From positions 1 to 64,000 of the forward strand of contig NW_026870485.1 of assembly GCF_963576545.1 (NCBI RefSeq): 64,000 bases of DNA, given 5' to 3'. Position 1 is the stretch's first letter, and the number at the start of each line of letters is the position of its first letter. The notes below the pieces were generated by a model. It did no database searches, was not told the origin of the DNA, and worked only from the letters and a program-made list of their open reading frames with translations. Of the stretch, positions 1 to 8,870 are shown in pieces. A program made the translations under genes and the position numbers. This stretch comes from Limanda limanda. Lineage: Eukaryota > Chordata > Actinopteri > Pleuronectiformes > Pleuronectidae.

Positions 1-182
1 TGGAGCTGATATGTGATGAAAAAGTCAAAATGTTAACCATTGCTTCCAAAAAAGGCTTATCTCCCCGTTTCCAGCTGTTTAGTGACATTTGGGATGATGT
101 GTGATGAAAAATTCAAGAATTTAACCATTTCTTCCAAAAAAGGCTTATCTCCCTGTTTCCAGCGCTTTTCTGACACTTGGGC

Positions 183-271
183 TGACATGTGATGAAAAAG
201 TCAGAAATCTTAATCAATGCTTCCAAAAAAGGCTTATCTCCCCGTTTCCAGCTGTTTAGTGACATTTGGGA
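183..271 (+). repeat. B monomer, reference copy (89 bp)
   Basis: This is the standard second half of the dimer. It begins tgacatgtgatg, continues through agtcagaaatctt, an A6 tract and ggcttatctccccg, and ends in the PvuII-bearing ccagctgtttagtgac. By hand alignment it differs from A at about 15 positions plus one single-base gap. It has one CpG (ccccg) and one PvuII site. Common sub-variants are an acaagg replacing part of the A tract, tcttcccg replacing tctccccg, and ctatgc replacing caatgc; these mark blocks of shared ancestry. Confidence 0.95.
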
Positions 272-360
272 TGATGTGTGATGAAAAATTCAAGAATATA
301 ACCTTTTCTTCCAAAAAAAGGCAGATCTCCCTGTTTCCAGCGCTTTTTTGACACTTGGGC
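272..360 (+). repeat. A2 monomer, reference copy (89 bp)
   Basis: This A form differs from A1 by gaatataacctttt, a seven-A tract and ggcagatctccctg, which creates a BglII site (AGATCT). It ends either ttttttgacacttggg, as here, or tttctgacacttagg. The extra A makes the dimer 178 bp and shifts the reading frame relative to A1, which is why long spurious frames appear only over A2 and A3 dimers. It is abundant left of 32 kb. Confidence 0.93.
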
Positions 361-449
361 TGACATGTGATGAAAAAGTCAGAAATCTTAATCAATGCTT
401 CCAAAAAAGGCTTATCTCCCCGTTTCCAGCTGTTTAGTGACATTTGGGA

Positions 450-537
450 TGATGAGTGATGAAAAATTCAAGAATTTAACCATTTCTTCCAAAAAAGGCT
501 TATCTCCCTGTTTCCAGCGCTTTTCTGACACTTGGGC
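450..537 (+). repeat. A1 monomer, reference copy (88 bp)
   Basis: This is the plain form of the first half-dimer: ttcaagaatttaaccattt, an A6 tract, ggcttatctccctg, then ccagcgcttttctgac and acttgggc. This copy has gatgag rather than gatgtg near its start, a sub-variant that recurs at fixed places in the higher-order repeats. A1 is the commonest A form right of about 32 kb. Its single CpG lies in the AGCGCT palindrome. Confidence 0.95.
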
Positions 538-803
538 TGACATGTGATGAAAAAGTCAGAAATCTTAATCAATGCTTCCAAAAAAGGCTTATCTCCCCGT
601 TTCCAGCTGTTTAGTGACATTTGGGATGATGTGTGATGAAAAATTCAACAATTTAACCATTTCTTCCAAAAAAGGCTTATCTCCCTGTTTCCAGCGCTTT
701 TCTGACACTTGGGCTGACATGTGATGAAAAAGTCAGAAATCTTAATCAATGCTTCCAAAAAAGGCTTATCTCCCCGTTTCCAGCTGTTTAGTGACATTTG
801 GGA

Positions 804-892
804 TGATGTGTGATGAAAAATACAAGAATTTAACCTTTTCTTCCAAAAAAAGGCAGATCTCCCTGTTTCCAGCGCTTTTCTGACACTTAGGC
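804..892 (+). repeat. A3 monomer, reference copy (89 bp)
   Basis: This is a BglII-bearing A form with aaaatacaagaattt in place of aaaattcaagaat and usually a cacttaggc end. It is typically followed by a B unit with tcttcccg or tctccccg. It recurs at matching places in the 2.3, 4.5 and 4.8 kb higher-order repeats, for example near 5344, 10217, 16782, 19089, 23883 and 30629, and is a useful block marker. Confidence 0.9.
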
Positions 893-1304
893 TGACATGT
901 GATGAAAAAGTCAGAAATCTTAATCAATGCTTCCAAAAAAGGCTTATCTCCCCGTTTCCAGCTGTTTAGTGACATTTGGGATGATGTGTGATGAAAAATT
1001 CAAGAATTTAACCATTTCTTCCAAAATACGGCAGATCTCCCTGTTTCCAGCGCTTTTCTGACACTTGGGCTGACATGTGATGAAAAATTCAGAAATCTTA
1101 ATCAATGCTTCCAAAAAAGGCTTATCTCCCCGTTTCCAGCTGTTTAGTGACATTTGGGATGATGTGTGATGAAAAATTCAAGAATATAACCTTTTCTTCC
1201 AAAAAAGGCAGATCTCCCTGTTTCCAGCGCTTTTCTGACACTTAGGCTGACATGTGATGAAAAAGTCAGAAATCTTAATCAATGCTTCCAAAAAAGGCTT
1301 TTCT

Positions 1305-1321
1305 TCCCGTTTCCAGCTGTT
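1305..1321 (-). other. Partial CENP-B-box-like motif in B (tcttcccg type)
   Basis: On the minus strand these 17 bases read aacagctggaaacggga. Against the mammalian CENP-B box, whose essential bases are TTCG, A and CGGG in nTTCGnnnnAnnCGGGn, the last 11 bases agree fully, but the TTCG part is reduced to its G; 6 of 9 essential bases match. Ordinary B units with ctccccg match except for the final base. CENP-B binding should not be assumed: the 5' half is missing and the species is unknown. Confidence 0.35.
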
Positions 1322-1514
1322 TAGTGACATTTGGGATGATGTGTGATGAAAAATTCAAGAATATAACCTTTTCTTCCAAAAAAAGGCAGATCTCCCTGTT
1401 TCCAGCGCTTTTCTGACACTTAGGCTGACATGTGATGAAAAAGTCAGAAATCTTAATCAATGCTTCCAAAAAAGGCTTATCTTCCCGTTTCCAGCTGTTT
1501 AGTGACATTTGGGA

Positions 1515-1603
1515 TGATGTGTGATGAAAAATTCAAGAATTTAACCTTTTCTTCCAAAAAAAGGCAGATCTCCCTGTTTCCAGCGCTTTTCTGACACTGG
1601 AGC
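1515..1603 (+). repeat. A4 monomer preceding a B* unit (89 bp)
   Basis: This A form has ttcaagaatttaacctttt, seven A and ggcagatct, and ends tctgacactggagc instead of acttgggc. The actggagc end is seen only directly upstream of B* units. The link suggests that A4-B* (and A5/A6-B*) pairs spread as a unit during homogenisation. Confidence 0.9.
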
Positions 1604-2223
1604 TGATATGTGATGAAAAAGTCAAAATGTTAACCATTGCTTCCAAAAAAGGCTTATCTCCCCGTGTCCAGCTGTTTAGTGACATTTGGGATGATGTGTG
1701 ATGAAAAATTCAAGAATTTAACCATTTCTTCCAAAAAAGGCTTATCTCCCTGTTTCCAGCGCTTTTCTGACACTTGGGCTGACATGTGCTGAAAAAGTCA
1801 GAAATCTTAATCAATGCTTCCAAAAAAGGCTTATCTCCCCGTTTCCAGCTGTTTAGTGACATTTGGGATGATGTGTGATGAAAAATTCAAGAATATAACC
1901 TTTTCTTCCAAAAAAAGGCAGATCTCCCTGTTTCCAGCGCTTTTTTGACACGTGGGCTGACATGTGATGAAAAAGTCAGAAATCTTAATCAATGCTTCCA
2001 AAAAAGGCTTATCTCCCCGTTTCCAGCTGTTTAGTGACATTTGGGATGATGAGTGATGAAAAATTCAAGAATTTAACCATTTCTTCCAAAAAAGGCTTAT
2101 CTCCCTGTTTCCAGCGCTTTTCTGACACTTGGGCTGACATGTGATGAAAAAGTCAGAAATCTTAATCAATGCTTCCAAACAAGGCTTATCTCCCCGTTTC
2201 CAGCTGTTTAGTGACATTTGGGA

Positions 2224-2312
2224 TGATGTGTGATGAAAAATTCAAGAATTTAACCTTTTCTTCCAAAAAAAGGCATATCTCCCTGTTTCCAGCGCTTTTC
2301 TGACACTGGAGC
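2224..2312 (+). repeat. A6 monomer preceding a B* unit (89 bp)
   Basis: A6 is like A4 but has ggcatatct in place of ggcagatct, so the BglII site is lost by one base. It precedes the B* units at 2307, 6833, 13837, 32117, 36184, 40605, 44318, 46092 and 48040. This makes it one of the clearest markers of the 4 kb-class higher-order repeat in both halves of the window. Confidence 0.88.
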
Positions 2313-2489
2313 TGATATGTGATGAAAAAGTCAAAATGTTAACCATTGCTTCCAAAAAAGGCTTATCTCCCCGTTTCCAGCTGTTTAGTGACATTTGGGG
2401 ATGATGTGTGATGAAAAATACAAGAATTTAACCATTTCTTCCAAAAAAGGCTTATCTCCCTGTTTCCAGCGCTTTTCTGACACTTGGGC

Positions 2490-2576
2490 TGACGTGATGA
2501 AAAAGTCAGAAATCTTAATCAATGCTTCCAAAAAAGGCTTATCTCCCCGTTTCCAGCTGTTTAGTGACATTTGGGA
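2490..2576 (+). repeat. B monomer with 2-bp deletion (87 bp)
   Basis: This unit starts gctgacgtgatg where normal B has gctgacatgtgatg. The deletion recurs near 7010, 9940, 14021, 15440, 32302, 34070, 35484, 36368, 38137, 39905, 40789, 42558, 43618, 46276, 48224, 50172, 53180, 57077 and 58846. It almost always sits as the next B after a B* unit (order B*, A1, deleted B); the exceptions I see are 15440 and 53180. It removes an in-frame stop and creates the 79-codon plus-strand frames, which are not genes. Confidence 0.9.
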
Positions 2577-2931
2577 TGATGTGTGATGAAAAATTCAAGA
2601 ATATAACCTTTTCTTCCAAAAAAAGGCAGATCTCCCTGTTTCCAGCGCTTTTTTGACACTTGGGCTGACATGTGATGAAAAAGTCAGAAATCTTAATCAA
2701 TGCTTCCAAAAAAGGCTTATCTCCCCGTTTCCAGCTGTTTAGTGACATTTGGGATGATGTGTGATGAAAAATTCAAGAATTTAACCATTTCTTCCAAAAA
2801 AGGCTTATCTCCCTGTTTCCAGCGCATTTCTGACACTTGGGCTGACATGTGATGAAAAAGTCAGAAATCTTAATCAATGCTTCCAAACAAGGCTTATCTC
2901 CCCGTTTCCAGCTGCTTAGTGACATTTGGGA

Positions 2932-3020
2932 TGATGTGTGATGAAAAATTCAAGAATTTAACCATTTCTTCCAAAATAAGGCAGATCTCCCTGTTTCCAG
3001 CGCTTTTCTGACACTGGAGC
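2932..3020 (+). repeat. A5 monomer preceding a B* unit (89 bp)
   Basis: A5 has the A1-like aatttaaccatttcttcc start joined to an A2-like ggcagatct half, with aaaataagg interrupting the A tract. It looks like an A1/A2 recombinant plus one A-to-T change. It ends actggagc and leads into B*. The preceding B unit usually carries acaagg and often ctgcttag. The combination recurs near 7717, 20755, 25373, 51402, 51756, 52464, 52818, 54767, 55121, 57600, 59546 and 59900. Confidence 0.88.
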
Positions 3021-3090
3021 TGATATGTGATGAAAAAGTCAAAATGTTAACCATTGCTTCCAAAAAAGGCTTATCTCCTCGTTTCCAGCT

Positions 3091-3110
3091 GTTTAGTGAC
3101 ACTTGGGCTG
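3091..3110 (+). repeat. Half-period junction: B* joined directly to B
   Basis: Here the B* end (ctgtttagtgac) passes directly into the A end (acttgggc) and then a B unit, so no A monomer lies between. Spacing from the B* start to the marked B unit (ctatgc, ggggcat) is 100 bp, versus 366 bp in the related modules at 20755, 22708 and 27502. The 266-bp difference is three monomers. The break falls in the shared tgaca of A and B, consistent with recombination between non-equivalent monomers. Confidence 0.9.
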
Positions 3111-6100
3111 ACATGTGATGAAAAAGTCAGAAATCTTAATCTATGCTTCCAAAAAAGGGGCATATCTCCCCGTTTCCAGCTGTTTAGTGACATTTGGGAT
3201 GATGAGTGATGAAAAATTCAAGAATTTAACCATTTCTTCCAAAAAAGGCTTATCTCCCTGTTTCCAGCGCTTTTCTGACACTTGGGCTGACATGTGATGA
3301 AAAAGTCAGAAATCTTAATCAATGCTTCCAAAAAAGGCTTATCTCCCCGTTTCCAGCTGTTTAGTGACATTTGGGATGATGTGTGATGAAAAATACAAGA
3401 ATATAACCTTTTCTTCCAAAAAAAGGCAGATCTCCCTGTTTCCAGCGCTTTTCTGACACTTAGGCTGACATGTGATGAAAAAGTCAGAAATCTTAATCAA
3501 TGCTTCCAAAAAAGGCTTATCTCCCCGTTTCCAGCTGTTTAGTGACATTTGGGATGATGTGTGATGAAAAATTCAAGAATTTAACCTTTTCTTCCAAAAA
3601 AAGGCAGATCTCCCTGTTTCCAGCGCTTTTCTGACACTGGAGCTGATATGTGATGAAAAAGTCAAAATGTTAACCATTGCTTCCAAAAAAGGCTTATCTC
3701 CCCGTTTCCAGCTGTTTAGTAACATTTGGGATGATGTGTGATAAAAAATTCAAGAATTTAACCATTTCTTCCAAAAAAAGGCTTATCTCCCTGTTTCCAG
3801 CGCTTTTCTGACACTTGGGCTGACATGTGATGAAAAAGTCAGAAATCTTAATCAATGCTTCCAAAAAAGGCTTATCTCCCCGTTTCCAGCTGTTTAGTGA
3901 CATTTGGGATGATGTGTGATGAAAAATTCAAGAATATAACCTTTTCTTCCAAAAAAAGGCAGATCTCCCTGTTTCCAGCGCTTTTTTGACACTTGGGCTG
4001 ACATGTGATGAAAAAGTCAGAAATTTTAATCAATGCTTCCAAAAAAGGCTTATCTTCCCGTTTCCAGCTGTTTAGTGACATTTGGGATGATGAGTGATGA
4101 AAAATTCAAGAATTTAACCATTTCTTCCAAAAAAGGCTTATCTCCCTGTTTCCAGCGCTTTTCTGACACTTGGGCTGACATGTGATGAAAAAGTCAAAAA
4201 TCTTAATCAATGCTTCCAAAAAAGGCTTATCTCCCCGTTTCCAGCTGTTTAGTGACATTTGGGATGATGTGTGATGAAAAATTCAAGAATTTAACCATTT
4301 CTTCCAAAATAAGGCAGATCTCCCTGTTTCCAGCGCTTTTCTGACACTTAGGCTGACATGTGATGAAAAAGTCAGAAATCTTAATCAATGCTTCCAAAAA
4401 AGGCTTATCTCCCCGTTTCCAGCTGTTTAGTGACATTTGGGATGATGTGTGATGAAAAATTCAAGAATTTAACCTTTTCTTCCAAAAAAAGGCAGATCTC
4501 CCTGTTTCCAGCGCTTTTCTGACACTGGAGCTGATATGTGATGAAAAAGTAAAAATGTTAACCATTGCTTCCAAAAAAGGCTTATCTCCCCGTTTCCAGC
4601 TGTTTAGTGACATTTGGGATGATGTGTGATGAAAAATTCAAGAATTTAACCATTTCTTCCAAAAAAGGCTTATCTCCCTGTTTCCAGCGCTTTTCTGACA
4701 CTTGGGCTGACATGTGATGAAAAAGTCAGAAATCTTAATCAATGCTTCCAAAAAAGGCTTATCTCCCCGTTTCCAGCTGTTTAGTGACATTTGGGATGAT
4801 GTGTGATGAAAAATTCAAGAATATAACCTTTTCTTCCAAAAAAAGGCAGATCTCCCTGTTTCCAGCGCTTTTTTGACACTTGGGCTGACATGTGATGAAA
4901 AAGTCAGAAATCTTAATCAATGCTTCCAAAAAAGGCTTATCTCCCCGTTTCCAGCTGTTTAGTGACATTTGGGATGATGAGTGATGAAAAATTCAAGAAT
5001 TTAACCATTTCTTCCAAAAAAGGCTTATCTCCCTGTTTCCAGCGCTTTTCTGACACTTGGGCTGACATGTGATGAAAAAGTCAGAAATCTTAATCAATGC
5101 TTCCAAAAAAGGCTTATCTCCCCGTTTCCAGCTGTTTAGTGACATTTGGGATGATGTGTGATGAAAAATTCAAGAATATAACCTTTTCTTCCAAAAAAAG
5201 GCAGATCTCCCTGTTTCCAGCGCTTTTTTGACACTTGGGCTGACATGTGATGAAAAAGTCAGAAATCTTAATCAATGCTTCCAAAAAAGGCTTATCTCCC
5301 CGTTTCCAGCTGTTTAGTGACATTTGGGATGATGTGTGATGAAAAATACAAGAATTTAACCTTTTCTTCCAAAAAAAGGCAGATCTCCCTGTTTCCAGCG
5401 CTTTTCTGACACTTAGGCTGACATGTGATGAAAAAGTCAGAAATCTTAATCAATGCTTCCAAAAAAGGCTTATCTTCCCGTTTCCAGCTGTTTAGTGACA
5501 TTTGGGATGATGTGTGAAGAAAATTTCAAGAATTTAACCATTTCTTCCAAAAAAGGCTTATCTCCCTGTTTCCAGCGCTTTTCTGACACTTGGGCTGACA
5601 TGTGATGAAAAATTCAGAAATCTTAATCAATGCTTCCAAAAAAGGCTTATCTCCCCGTTTCCAGCTGTTTAGTGACATTTGGGATGATGTGTGATGAAAA
5701 ATTCAAGAATATAACCTTTTCTTCCAAAAAAAGGCAGATCTCCCTGTTTCCAGCGCTTTTCTGACACTTAGGCTGACATGTGATGAAAAAGTCAGAAATC
5801 TTAATCAATGCTTCCAAAAAAGGCTTATCTTCCCGTTTCCAGCTGTTTAGTGACATTTGGGATGATGTGTGATGAAAAATTCAAGAATATAACCTTTTCT
5901 TCCAAAAAAAGGCAGATCTCCCTGTTTCCAGCGCTTTTCTGACACTTAGGCTGACATGTGATGAAAAAGTCAGAAATCTTAATCAATGCTTCCAAAAAAG
6001 GCTTATCTTCCCGTTTCCAGCTGTTTAGTGACATTTGGGATGATGTGTGATGAAAAATTCAAGAATTTAACCTTTTCTTCCAAAAAAAGGCAGATCTCCC

Positions 6101-6129
6101 TGTTTCCAGCGCTTTTCTGACACTGGAGC

Positions 6130-6217
6130 TGATATGTGATGAAAAAGTCAAAATGTTAACCATTGCTTCCAAAAAAGGCTTATCTCCCCGTTTCCAGCTG
6201 TTTAGTGACATTTGGGA
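6130..6217 (+). repeat. B* monomer, reference copy (88 bp)
   Basis: This third monomer class has the B-type end (ccccgtttccagctgtttag), but its first part reads tgatatgtgatgaaaaag then tcaaaatgttaaccattgc, one base shorter than B and closer to A in the ttaacc segment. I located 62 copies; the preceding tggagc starts at 1, 1598, 2307, 3015, 3638, 4526, 6124, 6833, 7717, 8162 and so on to 63798. Intervals are whole numbers of dimers (2 to 11) except where a half-dimer was lost. It may be an A/B recombinant or an older lineage. Confidence 0.93.
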
Positions 6218-7792
6218 TGATGTGTGATGAAAAATTCAAGAATTTAACCATTTCTTCCAAAAAAGGCTTATCTCCCTGTTTCCAGCGCTTTTCTGACACT
6301 TGGGCTGACATGTGCTGAAAAAGTCAGAAATCTTAATCAATGCTTCCAAAAAAGGCTTATCTCCCCGTTTCCAGCTGTTTAGTGACATTTGGGATGATGT
6401 GTGATGAAAAATTCAAGAATATAACCTTTTCTTCCAAAAAAAGGCAGATCTCCCAGTTTCCAGCGCTTTTTTGACACGTGGGCTGACATGTGATGAAAAA
6501 GTCAGAAATCTTAATCAATGCTTCCAAAAAAGGCTTATCTCCCCGTTTCCAGCTGTTTAGTGACATTTGGGATGATGAGTGATGAAAAATTCAAGAATTT
6601 AACCATTTCTTCCAAAAAAGGCTTATCTCCCTGTTTCCAGCGCTTTTCTGACACTTGGGCTGACATGTGATGAAAAAGTCAGAAATCTTAATCAATGCTT
6701 CCAAACAAGGCTTATCTCCCCGTTTCCAGCTGTTTAGTGACATTTGGGATGATGTGTGATGAAAAATTCAAGAATTTAACCTTTTCTTCCAAAAAAAGGC
6801 ATATCTCCCTGTTTCCAGCGCTTTTCTGACACTGGAGCTGATATGTGATGAAAAAGTCAAAATGTTAACCATTGCTTCCAAAAAAGGCTTATCTCCCCGT
6901 TTCCAGCTGTTTAGTGACATTTGGGATGATGTGTGATGAAAAATACAAGAATTTAACCATTTCTTCCAAAAAAGGCTTATCTCCCTGTTTCCAGCGCTTT
7001 TCTGACACTTGGGCTGACGTGATGAAAAAGTCAGAAATCTTAATCAATGCTTCCAAAAAAGGCTTATCTCCCCGTTTCCAGCTGTTTAGTGACATTTGGG
7101 ATGATGTGTGATGAAAAATTCAAGAATATAACCTTTTCTTCCAAAAAAAGGCAGATCTCCCTGTTTCCAGCGCTTTTTTGACACTTGGGCTGACATGTGA
7201 TGAAAAAGTCAGAAATCTTAATCAATGCTTCCAAAAAAGGCTTATCTCCCCGTTTCCAGCTGTTTAGTGACATTTGGGATGATGAGTGATGAAAAATTCA
7301 AGAATTTAACCATTTCTTCCAAAAAAGGCTTATCTCCCTGTTTCCAGCGCTTTTCTGACACTTGGGCTGACATGTGATGAAAAAGTCAGAAATCTTAATC
7401 AATGCTTCCAAAAAAGGCTTATCTCCCCGTTTCCAGCTGTTTAGTGACATTTGGGATGATGTGTGATGAAAAATTCAAGAATTTAACCATTTCTTCCAAA
7501 AAAGGCTTATCTCCCTGTTTCCAGCGCATTTCTGACACTTGGGCTGACATGTGATGAAAAAGTCAGAAATCTTAATCAATGCTTCCAAACAAGGCTTATC
7601 TCCCCGTTTCCAGCTGCTTAGTGACATTTGGGATGATGTGTGATGAAAAATTCAAGAATTTAACCATTTCTTCCAAAATAAGGCAGATCTCCCTGTTTCC
7701 AGCGCTTTTCTGACACTGGAGCTGATATGTGATGAAAAAGTCAAAATGTTAACCATTGCTTCCAAAAAAGGCTTATCTCCTCGTTTCCAGCT

Positions 7793-7812
7793 GTTTAGTG
7801 ACACTTGGGCTG
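7793..7812 (+). repeat. Half-period junction, second copy
   Basis: This is the same B*-to-B junction as near 3100, in the second copy of the ~4.5 kb repeat, with identical flanking variants (tctcctcg upstream, ctatgc and ggggcat downstream). It was therefore created once and then duplicated with the higher-order repeat. Confidence 0.9.
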
Positions 7813-8870
7813 ACATGTGATGAAAAAGTCAGAAATCTTAATCTATGCTTCCAAAAAAGGGGCATATCTCCCCGTTTCCAGCTGTTTAGTGACATTTGGG
7901 ATGATGAGTGATGAAAAATTCAAGAATTTAACCATTTCTTCCAAAAAAGGCTTATCTCCCTGTTTCCAGCGCTTTTCTGACACTTGGGCTGACATGTGAT
8001 GAAAAAGTCAGAAATCTTAATCAATGCTTCCAAAAAAGGCTTATCTCCCCGTTTCCAGCTGTTTAGTGACATTTGGGATGATGTGTGATGAAAAATTCAA
8101 GAATTTAACCTTTTCTTCCAAAAAAAGGCAGATCTCCCTGTTTCCAGCGCTTTTCTGACACTGGAGCTGATATGTGATGAAAAAGTCAAAATGTTAACCA
8201 TTGCTTCCAAAAAAGGCTTATCTCCCCGTTTCCAGCTGTTTAGTAACATTTGGGATGATGTGTGATAAAAAATTCAAGAATTTAACCATTTCTTCCAAAA
8301 AAGGCTTATCTCCCTGTTTCCAGCGCTTTTCTGACACTTGGGCTGACATGTGATGAAAAAGTCAGAAATCTTAATCAATGCTTCCAAAAAAGGCTTATCT
8401 CCCCGTTTCCAGCTGTTTAGTGACATTTGGGATGATGTGTGATGAAAAATTCAAGAATATAACCTTTTCTTCCAAAAAAAGGCAGATCTCCCTGTTTCCA
8501 GCGCTTTTTTGACACTTGGGCTGACATGTGATGAAAAAGTCAGAAATTTTAATCAATGCTTCCAAAAAAGGCTTATCTTCCCGTTTCCAGCTGTTTAGTG
8601 ACATTTGGGATGATGAGTGATGAAAAATTCAAGAATTTAACCATTTCTTCCAAAAAAGGCTTATCTCCCTGTTTCCAGCGCTTTTCTGACACTTGGGCTG
8701 ACATGTGATGAAAAAGTCAAAAATCTTAATCAATGCTTCCAAAAAAGGCTTATCTCCCCGTTTCCAGCTGTTTAGTGACATTTGGGATGATGTGTGATGA
8801 AAAATTCAAGAATTTAACCATTTCTTCCAAAATAAGGCAGATCTCCCTGTTTCCAGCGCTTTTCTGACAC

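Larger units (their letters stand above)
1..4525. repeat. ~4.5 kb higher-order repeat, copy 1
   Basis: B* intervals here are 1597, 709, 708, 623 and 888 bp. The next copy starts at 4526 with 1598, 709, 884, 445 and 709. Rare variants match at offset 4526, for example tgctgaaaaag near 1789 and 6313 with the cacgtggg that follows. The two copies also share gcgcatttctg (2823 and 7525) and both half-period junctions. Copy 1 opens exactly at a B* unit; where the true repeat boundary lies is arbitrary. Confidence 0.85.
4526..8870. repeat. ~4.5 kb higher-order repeat, copy 2
   Basis: This is the second copy of the block that begins at 1. Relative to copy 1 it gains one dimer between 6833 and 7717, loses one between 7717 and 8162, and loses one more between 8162 and 8871, giving 4345 bp in total. 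All changes are whole dimers, as expected from unequal exchange in register. Offset returns to about 4524 after the first two changes, so they cancel. Confidence 0.83.

Noticed and set aside
283..305. TATA-like gaatataacc in A2 as a promoter
   Set aside because: It is one base different from gaatttaacc in other A units, recurs in every A2, and has no linked transcription unit.
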